Below, one piece after another: positions 7,170-12,774 of a stretch of DNA of 12,774 bases (its first letter is position 1; the number at the start of each line of letters is the position of its first letter). Location: assembly GCA_016840245.1 (NCBI GenBank), contig JAEOST010000543.1, positions 1-12,774 of the forward strand, given 5' to 3'. This DNA is from Candidatus Thorarchaeota archaeon. GTDB lineage: Archaea > Asgardarchaeota > Thorarchaeia > Thorarchaeales > Thorarchaeaceae. The notes beneath the pieces are model-generated. The model had not been told where the DNA came from. It searched no databases and saw only the letters and a program-made list of their open reading frames with translations. The position numbers and the translations under genes are program-made.

Positions 7170-7628
7170 CTATGCAATACTCTTGTACATACTTGTTGCT
7201 GATGGGCAAAGTGTAGTGAATTCGATAGAGTCACCGATACTTTGTGGGACTGTGGTTCTATCGATGTATTCGAATCCATGTTTCAAAAAATACTTCTCAG
7301 CTGTATCGGTAAGAAGGTAGAGCTTGTCTACCTGTATACTCCTTGCAAATTCGATTGCACCGATTAGTAACTTGACTCCAACTCCTTTTCTCTGATACTC
7401 TGGATGGACCGCCACCGACCTAAGTACTGCATCAGATTCGTAGACTTCTAGTCCTACGCAACCTATGATTTCTTTATCAGTTGGTCCTCGAATAGTGAGG
7501 AAGTTGTGAAAATTCTCCTTAACTCCCTCTGAGGGCAAGTCAACTCCAATAAGGAGTTGTAGGACCATTTCAAGGTCTTCTTTACCCGCCTTTTGTGGTA
7601 GTCCATCCTGTTTCTGCATTCTCTTCAT
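7170..7628 (-). CDS. arsN2: ArsN2-like GNAT N-acetyltransferase
   Basis: A GNAT-fold acetyltransferase of 152 residues. The acetyl-CoA site is VHPEYQRKGVG (75-84, the Q/R-x-x-G-x-G motif). The surroundings match the family annotated as arsenic resistance N-acetyltransferase ArsN2: IGCVGLEVYESDAVLRSVAV, LYLLTDTAEKYFLKHGFEYIDR and the terminal EFTTLCPSATSMYK. ArsN1 relatives acetylate the arsenic antibiotic arsinothricin; the substrate of ArsN2 proteins is less clear. The ATG overlaps the arsM stop (ATGA, 7625-7628), so the genes are very likely translationally coupled. Position beside arsM strengthens the arsenic assignment. An ordinary GNAT with unrelated substrate remains possible but the tail motif argues against it. 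Confidence 0.8.
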   Translation of the reverse strand: MKRMQKQDGLPQKAGKEDLEMVLQLLIGVDLPSEGVKENFHNFLTIRGPTDKEIIGCVGLEVYESDAVLRSVAVHPEYQRKGVGVKLLIGAIEFARSIQVDKLYLLTDTAEKYFLKHGFEYIDRTTVPQSIGDSIEFTTLCPSATSMYKSIA

Positions 7629-8401
7629 GCCCCATCGGGCTTGTATGCAGCTATCTTGGCACTTACTGCGGCACCGTAACCTACTTTTTCAACAGTTTCC
7701 ACTCTCTCAAAGCCTGCATCTCTCATCAGTTGGAGGTACTCCTCTTCGAGAATTGCTCCACCAACGCAGCCTGTGTAGGTTGCAACATCATCCTTCATTT
7801 TCTTAGGCAGGGGTTTCTCAAGGACTATATCAGAGATCATCATTCGACCTCCAGGCTTTAGGACCCTAAATGAGCTCTCAAACACCCTTGACTTATTGGG
7901 TGTCAGATTGATGACACAATTGCTTATTATGACATCAACAGTCTCGTCTTCAACAGGTAGGTCCTCAATGTCTCCAAACCGAAACTCAACATTGTCCAAT
8001 CCTAATTTGGCAGCATTTTCCTTTGCTTTGTCAATCATATCCTGAGTCATATCAACTCCAATTACACGGCCTGTCTTTCCAACCTTCTCAGCTGCGACGA
8101 ACATGTCAAGTCCAGCACCACTCCCAAGGTCCAGAACAACCTCTCCCTCTTTTAATCCTGCTAGGGCCACAGGGTTTCCACATCCAGCAAAGGACTCTGT
8201 CACAGAGGCTGGCAGACCCTCCACACTGTATCCGTAGGTTTCTGCCAGACTCTCTGTACAACTTGATTCTGAAGGTCCACAACTACTTGATTGAGCTGGA
8301 CCACAACAGCTTGAGCTTCTCTGAGCTACCTGTGAATATTGCTTCTTTACCGCGTCCTTGATTTCATCATCTGTCATTTCACTGATTTGCTTTGAAGTCA
8401 T
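7625..8401 (-). CDS. arsM: Arsenite methyltransferase ArsM
   Basis: ArsM methylates As(III) to methylated arsenicals using S-adenosylmethionine, normally with thiols as co-reductants. The 258-residue protein has SAM motif [20 protein letters not shown], the [11 protein letters not shown] region and [11 protein letters not shown], all typical of ArsM. Numbering from the ATG at 8401, Cys74 (in GCGNP), Cys162 (SNCVINL) and Cys212 (YTGCVGGA) fit the conserved cysteine triad that binds arsenite; the last two are 50 residues apart, as in algal ArsM. The N-terminus adds Cys32, Cys33, Cys41 and Cys48 (SSCCGP, SSCGP, SSC). I choose ATG 8401 because GGTGAT sits 5 nt upstream; GTG 8410 is the longer option. 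It lies between a CxxC mini-gene and arsN2 on the same strand. Confidence 0.93.
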   Translation of the reverse strand: MTSKQISEMTDDEIKDAVKKQYSQVAQRSSSCCGPAQSSSCGPSESSCTESLAETYGYSVEGLPASVTESFAGCGNPVALAGLKEGEVVLDLGSGAGLDMFVAAEKVGKTGRVIGVDMTQDMIDKAKENAAKLGLDNVEFRFGDIEDLPVEDETVDVIISNCVINLTPNKSRVFESSFRVLKPGGRMMISDIVLEKPLPKKMKDDVATYTGCVGGAILEEEYLQLMRDAGFERVETVEKVGYGAAVSAKIAAYKPDGA

Positions 8402-8417
8402 TATTATCACCGATTCT

Positions 8418-8543
8418 TTAGATCACGTCAATTGCAGAAGTACCAGTACGAAATGAGTATGCACATGATGAATAGGCGCTGCTGAATTTAATATCATCTT
8501 CAAGCTGCTTTTCTTCGCCTTTACACGGATTGCATTTCGTCAT
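8418..8543 (-). CDS. 41-residue CxxC microprotein upstream of arsM
   Basis: A short open frame runs from ATG 8543 to TAA 8418 (41 residues). It begins MTKCNPCKGEEKQLE and has a third cysteine at 27 in YSSCAYSF. AGGTGA (complement of 8549-8554) lies 5 nt before the ATG, one of the best ribosome-binding sites in the window. The stop is only 16 bases from the arsM ATG, and arsM's own GGTGAT lies between, so it looks like the first gene of the ars operon. I do not recognise the family. A thiol peptide that binds or delivers As(III), a reductant, or a coupled leader peptide are all possible. The KCxPCKG start faintly recalls pterin dehydratases, but the rest does not. Confidence 0.65.
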   Translation of the reverse strand: MTKCNPCKGEEKQLEDDIKFSSAYSSCAYSFRTGTSAIDVI

Positions 8544-8567
8544 TCAGTTCACCTTCATATTGGGTGA

Positions 8568-8585
8568 CCAATACTTATGTATTGG
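8568..8585. repeat. Inverted repeat in the padR/ars spacer
   Basis: CCAATAC (8568-8574) and GTATTGG (8579-8585) form perfect 7-bp arms around TTAT. It overlaps the left palindrome (8582-8593) and lies where the ars transcript would start, so it may be an extra half-site for the regulator or a hairpin near the transcript's 5' end. Function inferred. Confidence 0.4.
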
Positions 8586-8597
8586 ACGTCCAACATA
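8580..8597. promoter_or_regulatory. Operator-like palindrome, left copy (ars side)
   Basis: The core TTGGACGTCCAA at 8582-8593 is a perfect 12-bp palindrome. Its 18-bp context is 15/18 identical to 8610-8627, all three differences being C/T changes. It lies between the shared TATA box and the predicted start of the minus-strand ars transcript, so a bound protein would block that transcript. The nearby PadR-like protein is the obvious candidate; PadR operators often contain ATGT and ACAT halves, both found here (8577-8580, 8593-8596) but spaced by 12 rather than 8. Confidence 0.6.
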
Positions 8598-8601
8598 CAC
8601 A

Positions 8602-8609
8602 TTTAAATA
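8602..8609. promoter_or_regulatory. Shared TATA box of the padR and ars genes
   Basis: TTTAAATA is a near-palindromic archaeal TATA box that can be read both ways. On the plus strand its centre is 26 nt from the GTG at 8632, implying a leaderless PadR message. On the minus strand it would start transcription near 8580, about 37 nt before the CxxC mini-gene ATG, leaving room for its ribosome-binding site. It sits between the two palindromes. Confidence 0.55.
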
Positions 8610-8627
8610 TATCGGATGTCCAATATA
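8610..8627. promoter_or_regulatory. Operator-like palindrome, right copy (padR side)
   Basis: TCGGATGTCCAA at 8612-8623 matches the left palindrome at 10 of 12 bases, offset exactly 30 bp, close to three helical turns. It lies between the TATA box and the GTG start, where repressor binding would give autoregulation. It is the less symmetric copy and so may bind more weakly. Confidence 0.55.
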
Positions 8628-8631
8628 ACTT

Positions 8632-8997
8632 GTGACCGACTCCGAAGATCGTATCTTATGCTGTCCTCCAGACTGCTGTGATATGCGTGGATTTCTCACC
8701 TTTCAGATAATGTGGGAGCTAAGTAAAGGACCATTGAATGGACAACAGATAGCGGAGCGGATTGCAGAACGTCGAGGAACAAAACCCACGCCAGGTACAA
8801 TATATCCAGCTTTGAAAGGCCTAGATGAGGGTGGCCAGATATTTGGTACTAAGGATGGACGTGAGATAGTATACACACTCACAGAGGCTGGAAAAATCGC
8901 ACTCGTTGATGCATCACGATATTTCTATCAGGTCTTTGGTGATATTGCTGAGGAAGCCAAAGTTGTTGCCATACGAATGGGTGACTGTGACTGTTAG
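8632..8997 (+). CDS. Cys-rich PadR-like winged-helix regulator
   Basis: A 121-residue PadR-type transcription factor: the winged helix spans about 19-90, with FLTFQIMWELSKGPLNGQQIAERI, the recognition segment TPGTIYPALKGLDEGG and the wing KDGREIVYTLTEAGK. The short helical tail is a dimerisation segment. It carries CC (10-11), CC (15-16) before the DNA-binding domain and CDC at the very end (119-121), a pattern suggesting soft-metal or As(III) binding. The family usually senses phenolics or drugs, and arsenic genes normally use ArsR. The GTG start fits leaderless transcription from the TATA box. Its stop is one base from the stop of the converging nrdJ gene. Target and ligand are inferred from context. 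Confidence 0.85.
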   Translation: MTDSEDRILCCPPDCCDMRGFLTFQIMWELSKGPLNGQQIAERIAERRGTKPTPGTIYPALKGLDEGGQIFGTKDGREIVYTLTEAGKIALVDASRYFYQVFGDIAEEAKVVAIRMGDCDC

Positions 8998-8998
8998 G

Positions 8999-11900
8999 CT
9001 ATAGACTACAAGTATCACATCCAGCATAAAGCACCTGAGAGTCTAGGCATCCATCACGAAATACTGTGATACCCTTTAATCCCAACTCATCTGCAAGTAG
9101 GAAGATCTTCTCGACATCTCCAGTTGATGCATTCTTTGGTAGATTAACAGTTTTGCTTACTGCATTGTCAGTATGTTTCTGAAATGCTGCCTGTATTCTT
9201 ACGTGCCACTCAGGACTGATTTCATGAGCACTCTTGAATATCTGCTTAACATCATCTGGTACATCAGCAATATCTTGGACCGATCCTAATTTCGCGATTT
9301 CTTGCTCAACAACCTCATTCCAAAAACCTCGTTCCTCCGCTATCTCCTGAAACAGTTCGTTGACCTCTGTGAGTCTAATTCCCTCTGCTAGAATCCTGGA
9401 GTGGGCAATTGCAAACATAGGCTCAATACCACTGGTTGTCTGGGCAATCAGACTGATACTTCCTGTTGGTGCTATAGTCAGGAGTGCCGCATTTCTTTTC
9501 CAAGTATTTCTGTTCTTGAGAAACGCAAAGTTCTCAAAGTTCCCTCTAACCTTTGCCAATTCAGACGATGCCCTCTCAGCTCTCTGGCGAATGAACCCCA
9601 TAACCTCCTCTGCCTTCTCTAATCCCTCCTCAGACTCGTATGGAATGCCAAGTCTAACTAGCATCTCAGCAAATCCCATTATGCCTAGACCAATTTTTCG
9701 ATTAGCCTTAGTAATTTTCTCAATTTCCTCTACAGGATAGACATTGAGGTCAATTATGTTATCAAGGAATCTTACAGCAAGTCTGACAATCTCTTCCAGA
9801 CGTGGCCAGTTAATCTCTTCATCACTAATCATTCTTGAGAGGTTAATGCTTCCCAGAACGCACGACTCGTATGGTAAGAGGGGCATTTCGCCGCAGGGAT
9901 TAGTGGACTCAATTTCCATACCTTCCAGCGGATGTTCACCATTCATTCTATCGATGAAGATGAGACCTGGATCTCCTGTGTTCCATGCATTGTGAACAAT
10001 CGTATCGAAGACCATTCTTGCACTTAGTTGATTCGTCACTTCACCTGTGTGTGGGTCAACAAGATCGAATCCTTCGTTGTTTTGGAGTGCGCTGACAAAC
10101 TCATTTGTAATAGCTACAGAGATGTTGAAGTTTCGGAATGCTTGTTTGTCAGCTTTACATGCAATAAATTCCATGATATCTGGATGGTCACACCTGAGGA
10201 TTGACATATTAGCGCCGCGACGTTTTCCACCTTGTTTTATCACGTCTGTTGCAGAATCATAGATTTTCATGAATGAGACTGGTCCACTGGCGACACCACC
10301 AGTGGATCCAACCTTAGAGCCCTTTGGGCGTAGATTAGAAAATGAAAAGCCTGTGTTATGAACAACTGTAAGATGACCGTTCCCAGCCAGATAATTCTGA
10401 TTGATTGGAACCGTAAAGTCGTACAGAGTTGCTTTCTTCTCTACTAATTCAGTACTTTGAACCTTGACTCTTCGGAATTGAAATGGTTTATACTTACTAA
10501 GTTTTGGTTTCCGAACCGTTGGGAATAGACGCCCATAACCTGTTGAAAATGCAATCTCCCATCCTTCAGAAGTTTGACCAAATCGTTCTCTTGTTCGATA
10601 TCTTACTTTGTAGTTAAGACCAAGCTTAGCTAGCAAGTCACCTACGAAATCTTTCAGTGGGGTTGAGCAGGTGTATAAACTAATCACATCACGTCCAAAA
10701 TAGCCATCTCCATCTAATAGTCCTGCAATGAATGAATAAGGAGCTGCAGGTTCAAATGAGGGTGAAAGCTTTTCTTCTCCTATGATATGATGCAAATATG
10801 AAACAAACGAATCTTCTTTCTTTGTTGTAGTTGCTATATAGTAGCAATTCTCACGAGGATCCTTCTGAATCTTTAATTTGGGAGTTCCACGATATTTAGA
10901 AATGATTCCATTAGCTCTTTCAAGTATCTCCGTACGACTATCGAATAGACGTAAACGTAATCCGTTTATTGATTGGTCGAAACTTCCATCTGCAATGATA
11001 TATCCAATAAGCCACCACAAACTAGATTCCGATTCAGTGATTGGGATGTCATGTATCCCATTCTTCAATAGCCAATCACCTACGACTAACTCATCAGCTC
11101 GTTTTACTACTATCTTATCATCATCCCATACAAAGAAGGGGTGCCAGCAACTGGTTTCAATAACACCATTTGAACCATATCTAACTCTTGTCAGGTAATC
11201 CAGCTGAAACTTCCATCCCTTCTCGACTTCTTTTTCTTCAAACGAATGAAGTACGGGATTCCATGAATACAATGTAACTGGTGGAATTGATTGAGGTACA
11301 CCTAACTCCTCAATTGTTGAAAATCCAGGGATGTTCTCGATTGGTGTGAGTCCATGCTCCTTGGTTAGAACCTTAGTTCCTGCCTTAATACAACCGCCGC
11401 CTGACTTCTGGATTTTACCCATGTGCCAGAGTGTTGTGAATATTGAGTCCATATCATCCTGTATGGGTAGTACAAAACAGGCACTGCATTGTCCGATTTC
11501 AGTCCCTGCATTAAAGAGGGTTGGACTATTCGGCATGAACTCAAGGTTCGCCATCATGGAGAAGAAGAGGTCCTCGTACTCCTTCACGTCTGCATTCTTG
11601 TCATATTGTTTTTCGATACCTGCTACAGCTGATGCTACCCTGCGAAAGAGCTGTGATGGGGTTTCGGTTGCATTTCCATCCTCATCCTTCAGAAGATATC
11701 GCTTCAGAACAGTAGCCGCGTTGGGTCCGAACTTTAGGTCATCAACTACACCCACCATTCGAAGGAGTTTCCTGTCTTCTCGATGTCTTGCTCTGTACTT
11801 GATATAGCGCCGTGCTATCTTTGTGAAGCCTCTCAACATCAGCGTATCTTCTACGATGTCCTGTATCTCCTCAATGTGAATGACATCGTGTCCACGTTCT

Positions 11901-12043
11901 TGGATGATTCTTGCGACTTCCTGTGTTAGTCCCTTCACAGGTCCTATGTCAGTCCTTGCAGACTGAAAGGCCTTGGTGATAGCAATCTCTATCTTTGATT
12001 CGTCGAACTCTACGGTTCGTCCATCTCGTTTCTCTACTTGCAT
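8999..12043 (-). CDS. nrdJ: Adenosylcobalamin-dependent (class II) ribonucleotide reductase with intein
   Basis: NrdJ reduces ribonucleotides to deoxyribonucleotides with an adenosylcobalamin-derived radical, so no NrdB partner is needed. The 1014-residue precursor begins with an ATP-cone (1-90, VEKRDGRTVEFDESKI). Catalytic residues are Cys189 (SACFVL) pairing with Cys728 (SCVLGSINL), and the radical-bearing Cys717 with Asn715 and Glu719 in NPCGE. A redox CDTC tail (1009-1012) is at the end. The stretch DNIIDLNVYPVEEIEKITKA supports class II. Residues 218-563 are an intein; splicing leaves 668 residues, short but within the range of archaeal forms. ATG 12043 starts directly on the ATP-cone. 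It diverges from the cupin gene, 139 bases away, and converges with the PadR gene. No vitamin B12 gene is in view. Confidence 0.92.
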   Translation of the reverse strand: MQVEKRDGRTVEFDESKIEIAITKAFQSARTDIGPVKGLTQEVARIIQERGHDVIHIEEIQDIVEDTLMLRGFTKIARRYIKYRARHREDRKLLRMVGVVDDLKFGPNAATVLKRYLLKDEDGNATETPSQLFRRVASAVAGIEKQYDKNADVKEYEDLFFSMMANLEFMPNSPTLFNAGTEIGQCSACFVLPIQDDMDSIFTTLWHMGKIQKSGGGCIKAGTKVLTKEHGLTPIENIPGFSTIEELGVPQSIPPVTLYSWNPVLHSFEEKEVEKGWKFQLDYLTRVRYGSNGVIETSCWHPFFVWDDDKIVVKRADELVVGDWLLKNGIHDIPITESESSLWWLIGYIIADGSFDQSINGLRLRLFDSRTEILERANGIISKYRGTPKLKIQKDPRENCYYIATTTKKEDSFVSYLHHIIGEEKLSPSFEPAAPYSFIAGLLDGDGYFGRDVISLYTCSTPLKDFVGDLLAKLGLNYKVRYRTRERFGQTSEGWEIAFSTGYGRLFPTVRKPKLSKYKPFQFRRVKVQSTELVEKKATLYDFTVPINQNYLAGNGHLTVVHNTGFSFSNLRPKGSKVGSTGGVASGPVSFMKIYDSATDVIKQGGKRRGANMSILRCDHPDIMEFIACKADKQAFRNFNISVAITNEFVSALQNNEGFDLVDPHTGEVTNQLSARMVFDTIVHNAWNTGDPGLIFIDRMNGEHPLEGMEIESTNPCGEMPLLPYESCVLGSINLSRMISDEEINWPRLEEIVRLAVRFLDNIIDLNVYPVEEIEKITKANRKIGLGIMGFAEMLVRLGIPYESEEGLEKAEEVMGFIRQRAERASSELAKVRGNFENFAFLKNRNTWKRNAALLTIAPTGSISLIAQTTSGIEPMFAIAHSRILAEGIRLTEVNELFQEIAEERGFWNEVVEQEIAKLGSVQDIADVPDDVKQIFKSAHEISPEWHVRIQAAFQKHTDNAVSKTVNLPKNASTGDVEKIFLLADELGLKGITVFRDGCLDSQVLYAGCDTCSL
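10355..11392 (-). mobile_element. LAGLIDADG intein inside nrdJ
   Basis: The 346-residue intein interrupts GGG/TGF of the reductase active-site loop. It starts at Cys218 (CIKAGTKVLT, block A) and ends LTVVHN at Asn563, followed by Thr564 as the +1 nucleophile. Block B is ETSCWHPF with Thr297 and His301. The endonuclease has both LAGLIDADG motifs, LIGYIIADG (345-353) and IAGLLDGDG (439-447), with Asp352 and Asp446 present, so it may still be active. Blocks F (YDFTVPINQNYLAGN) and G are intact, so splicing is expected. Spliced exteins read KSGGGTGFSFSNLRPKG, matching the family. Insertion at this catalytic site is known in other ribonucleotide reductases. Confidence 0.93.
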
Positions 12044-12182
12044 TGCACAGTCCCCGATTTTGTGCTCATAGAGATGTACAGATACTGCAATTTAGGGTCC
12101 TACGGAAAATTTCTCCGAAGATTGAAACAGGTCTTATCTAGAGTTAAATTGGCAGAGTGCAATTCAGTAACTGGGTCTATCT

Positions 12183-12527
12183 ATGATAAGGACACACATC
12201 TACGACATTGAAAAGATGAACTGGATCCCCACAAGAGAGGACCTCACAACAGGCATCACAGGGTTCCCATTGATTCCACAAGGGGTGTCCAATGTCAAAG
12301 TGGTCTTGTCGAGGGTCGCACCTCACGGTAAATTTGAAGCCCACATAGACTCGTACCATCATGTCTTCTACTTCATTAGCGGAATTGGGAACGGTCGAGT
12401 GGGAGATGAACGATACGACATCAGACCCGGAAGGGTTGTTGAAGTTCCGTCAGGGGTCGAACATGGGTATGAAAACACTGGAGATGTTGACATCGTACTT
12501 GTTACTATCAATATCCCCGTGTCATAA
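12183..12527 (+). CDS. Small single-domain cupin
   Basis: A 114-residue beta-barrel (cupin) protein. Motif 1 is HGKFEAHIDSYHHVFYFISG (48-67) and motif 2 VPSGVEHGYENTG (88-100). The usual HxHxxxxE metal pattern is altered: the second His is Asp56 and the Glu position is His60, so likely ligands are His54, Asp56 or His59, His60 and His94. Metal binding is probable; enzyme, sugar-isomerase-like and sensor roles are all seen in this family and none can be chosen. It lies divergent from nrdJ and ends 4 bases from the stop of the oxidoreductase fragment. Confidence 0.75.
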   Translation: MIRTHIYDIEKMNWIPTREDLTTGITGFPLIPQGVSNVKVVLSRVAPHGKFEAHIDSYHHVFYFISGIGNGRVGDERYDIRPGRVVEVPSGVEHGYENTGDVDIVLVTINIPVS

Positions 12528-12531
12528 TCCA

Positions 12532-12774
12532 CTACACATTATCTATGTCTATGAATCTACGTTCCCTTCTGCTTCTCTCTGCTGCAAAGACCATTAGATG
12601 TGACTCAAGGGTCTCATCTGGACCTGAGAGAACTAGATTTTGATCATTATTAGCCACTGCTTCAACAAACTTGTGTATGAGCCAGTAATCTCCACCTCCA
12701 TGGTCGCTTAGACTGGAGGGTTCAGAGGCTGCTGTGTCAATGATTTCTGTTTCATCTGTCAGGAAACTGTGAAC
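12532..12774 (-). CDS. C-terminal fragment of a Gfo/Idh/MocA-like oxidoreductase
   Basis: The minus strand is open for 80 codons from the right edge to TAG at 12532. It reads HGGGDYWLIHKFVEAVANND near residues 25-44, then VLSGPDETLESHLMVFAAERSRRE, the ending typical of Gfo/Idh/MocA sugar oxidoreductases: the HGGGD metal-free pocket turn and a helix over the substrate site. The N-terminal NAD(P)-binding domain lies outside the window, so cofactor and substrate are not visible. It converges with the cupin gene. Confidence 0.75.
   Translation of the reverse strand, partial: VHSFLTDETEIIDTAASEPSSLSDHGGGDYWLIHKFVEAVANNDQNLVLSGPDETLESHLMVFAAERSRRERRFIDIDNV

Noticed and set aside
8023..8361. Plus-strand 112-codon frame opposite arsM
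   Set aside because: Antisense to a clear ArsM sequence, with composition typical of a complement shadow.
8418..8543. CxxC microprotein as a truncated pterin carbinolamine dehydratase
   Set aside because: Only the KCxPCKG start is reminiscent; the catalytic region is absent and the remaining sequence does not match.
12100..12125. Imperfect dyad around AAATTT in the nrdJ/cupin spacer
   Set aside because: Arms match only with an inserted base, so it is too weak to call an operator.

Overview
The window looks archaeal. Several starts sit behind GGTGA or GGAGG ribosome-binding sites, others appear leaderless with an AT-rich TATA-like box about 25 nt upstream, and TTG and GTG starts are common. 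The gene content also fits: a membrane-anchored ArsR-like regulator, a short adenosylcobalamin-type ribonucleotide reductase with an intein, and an ArsM methyltransferase. The style would suit an Asgard (for example Thorarchaeota-like) or euryarchaeal genome. No 16S rRNA or other firm marker is present, so the lineage is a guess.

Layout. 1-1231 (minus): a membrane-anchored winged-helix regulator, a CopD-like four-helix membrane protein with its own TATA region, and the first 17 codons of a further gene cut by the window edge. 1386-1841 (plus): a DinB-like metalloprotein. 1849-3989 (minus): an ABC exporter ATPase, its ABC-2 type permease and a VOC/glyoxalase-fold protein. 4091-5008 (plus): a nitrilase with the full Glu-Lys-Cys triad. 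5149-5838 (minus): a HAD-like hydrolase. 5985-7139 (plus): a 384-residue protein I do not recognise.

7170-8997 is the most interesting part, an arsenic island. On the minus strand lie an unlisted 41-codon CxxC mini-gene, arsM (arsenite S-adenosylmethionine methyltransferase) and an ArsN2-like GNAT acetyltransferase, tightly packed and probably one operon. Divergent from them is a small PadR-like regulator with cysteine clusters at both ends. The 88-bp spacer holds one TATA box that can serve both directions, flanked by two copies of a TTGGACGTCCAA-type palindrome exactly 30 bp apart. I infer that the PadR protein is an arsenic-responsive repressor acting on both genes' promoters. No arsenite efflux pump, arsenate reductase or ArsR of the usual kind lies beside these genes.

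8999-12043 (minus): class II ribonucleotide reductase (NrdJ) with a 346-residue LAGLIDADG intein in the GGG/TGF active-site loop. It converges on the PadR gene with one base between stop codons. 12183-12527 (plus) is a small cupin. 12532-12774 (minus) is the C-terminal end of a probable Gfo/Idh/MocA-type oxidoreductase, running off the window. I saw no tRNA, rRNA, CRISPR array or transposase. No gene-free stretch exceeds 300 bases.
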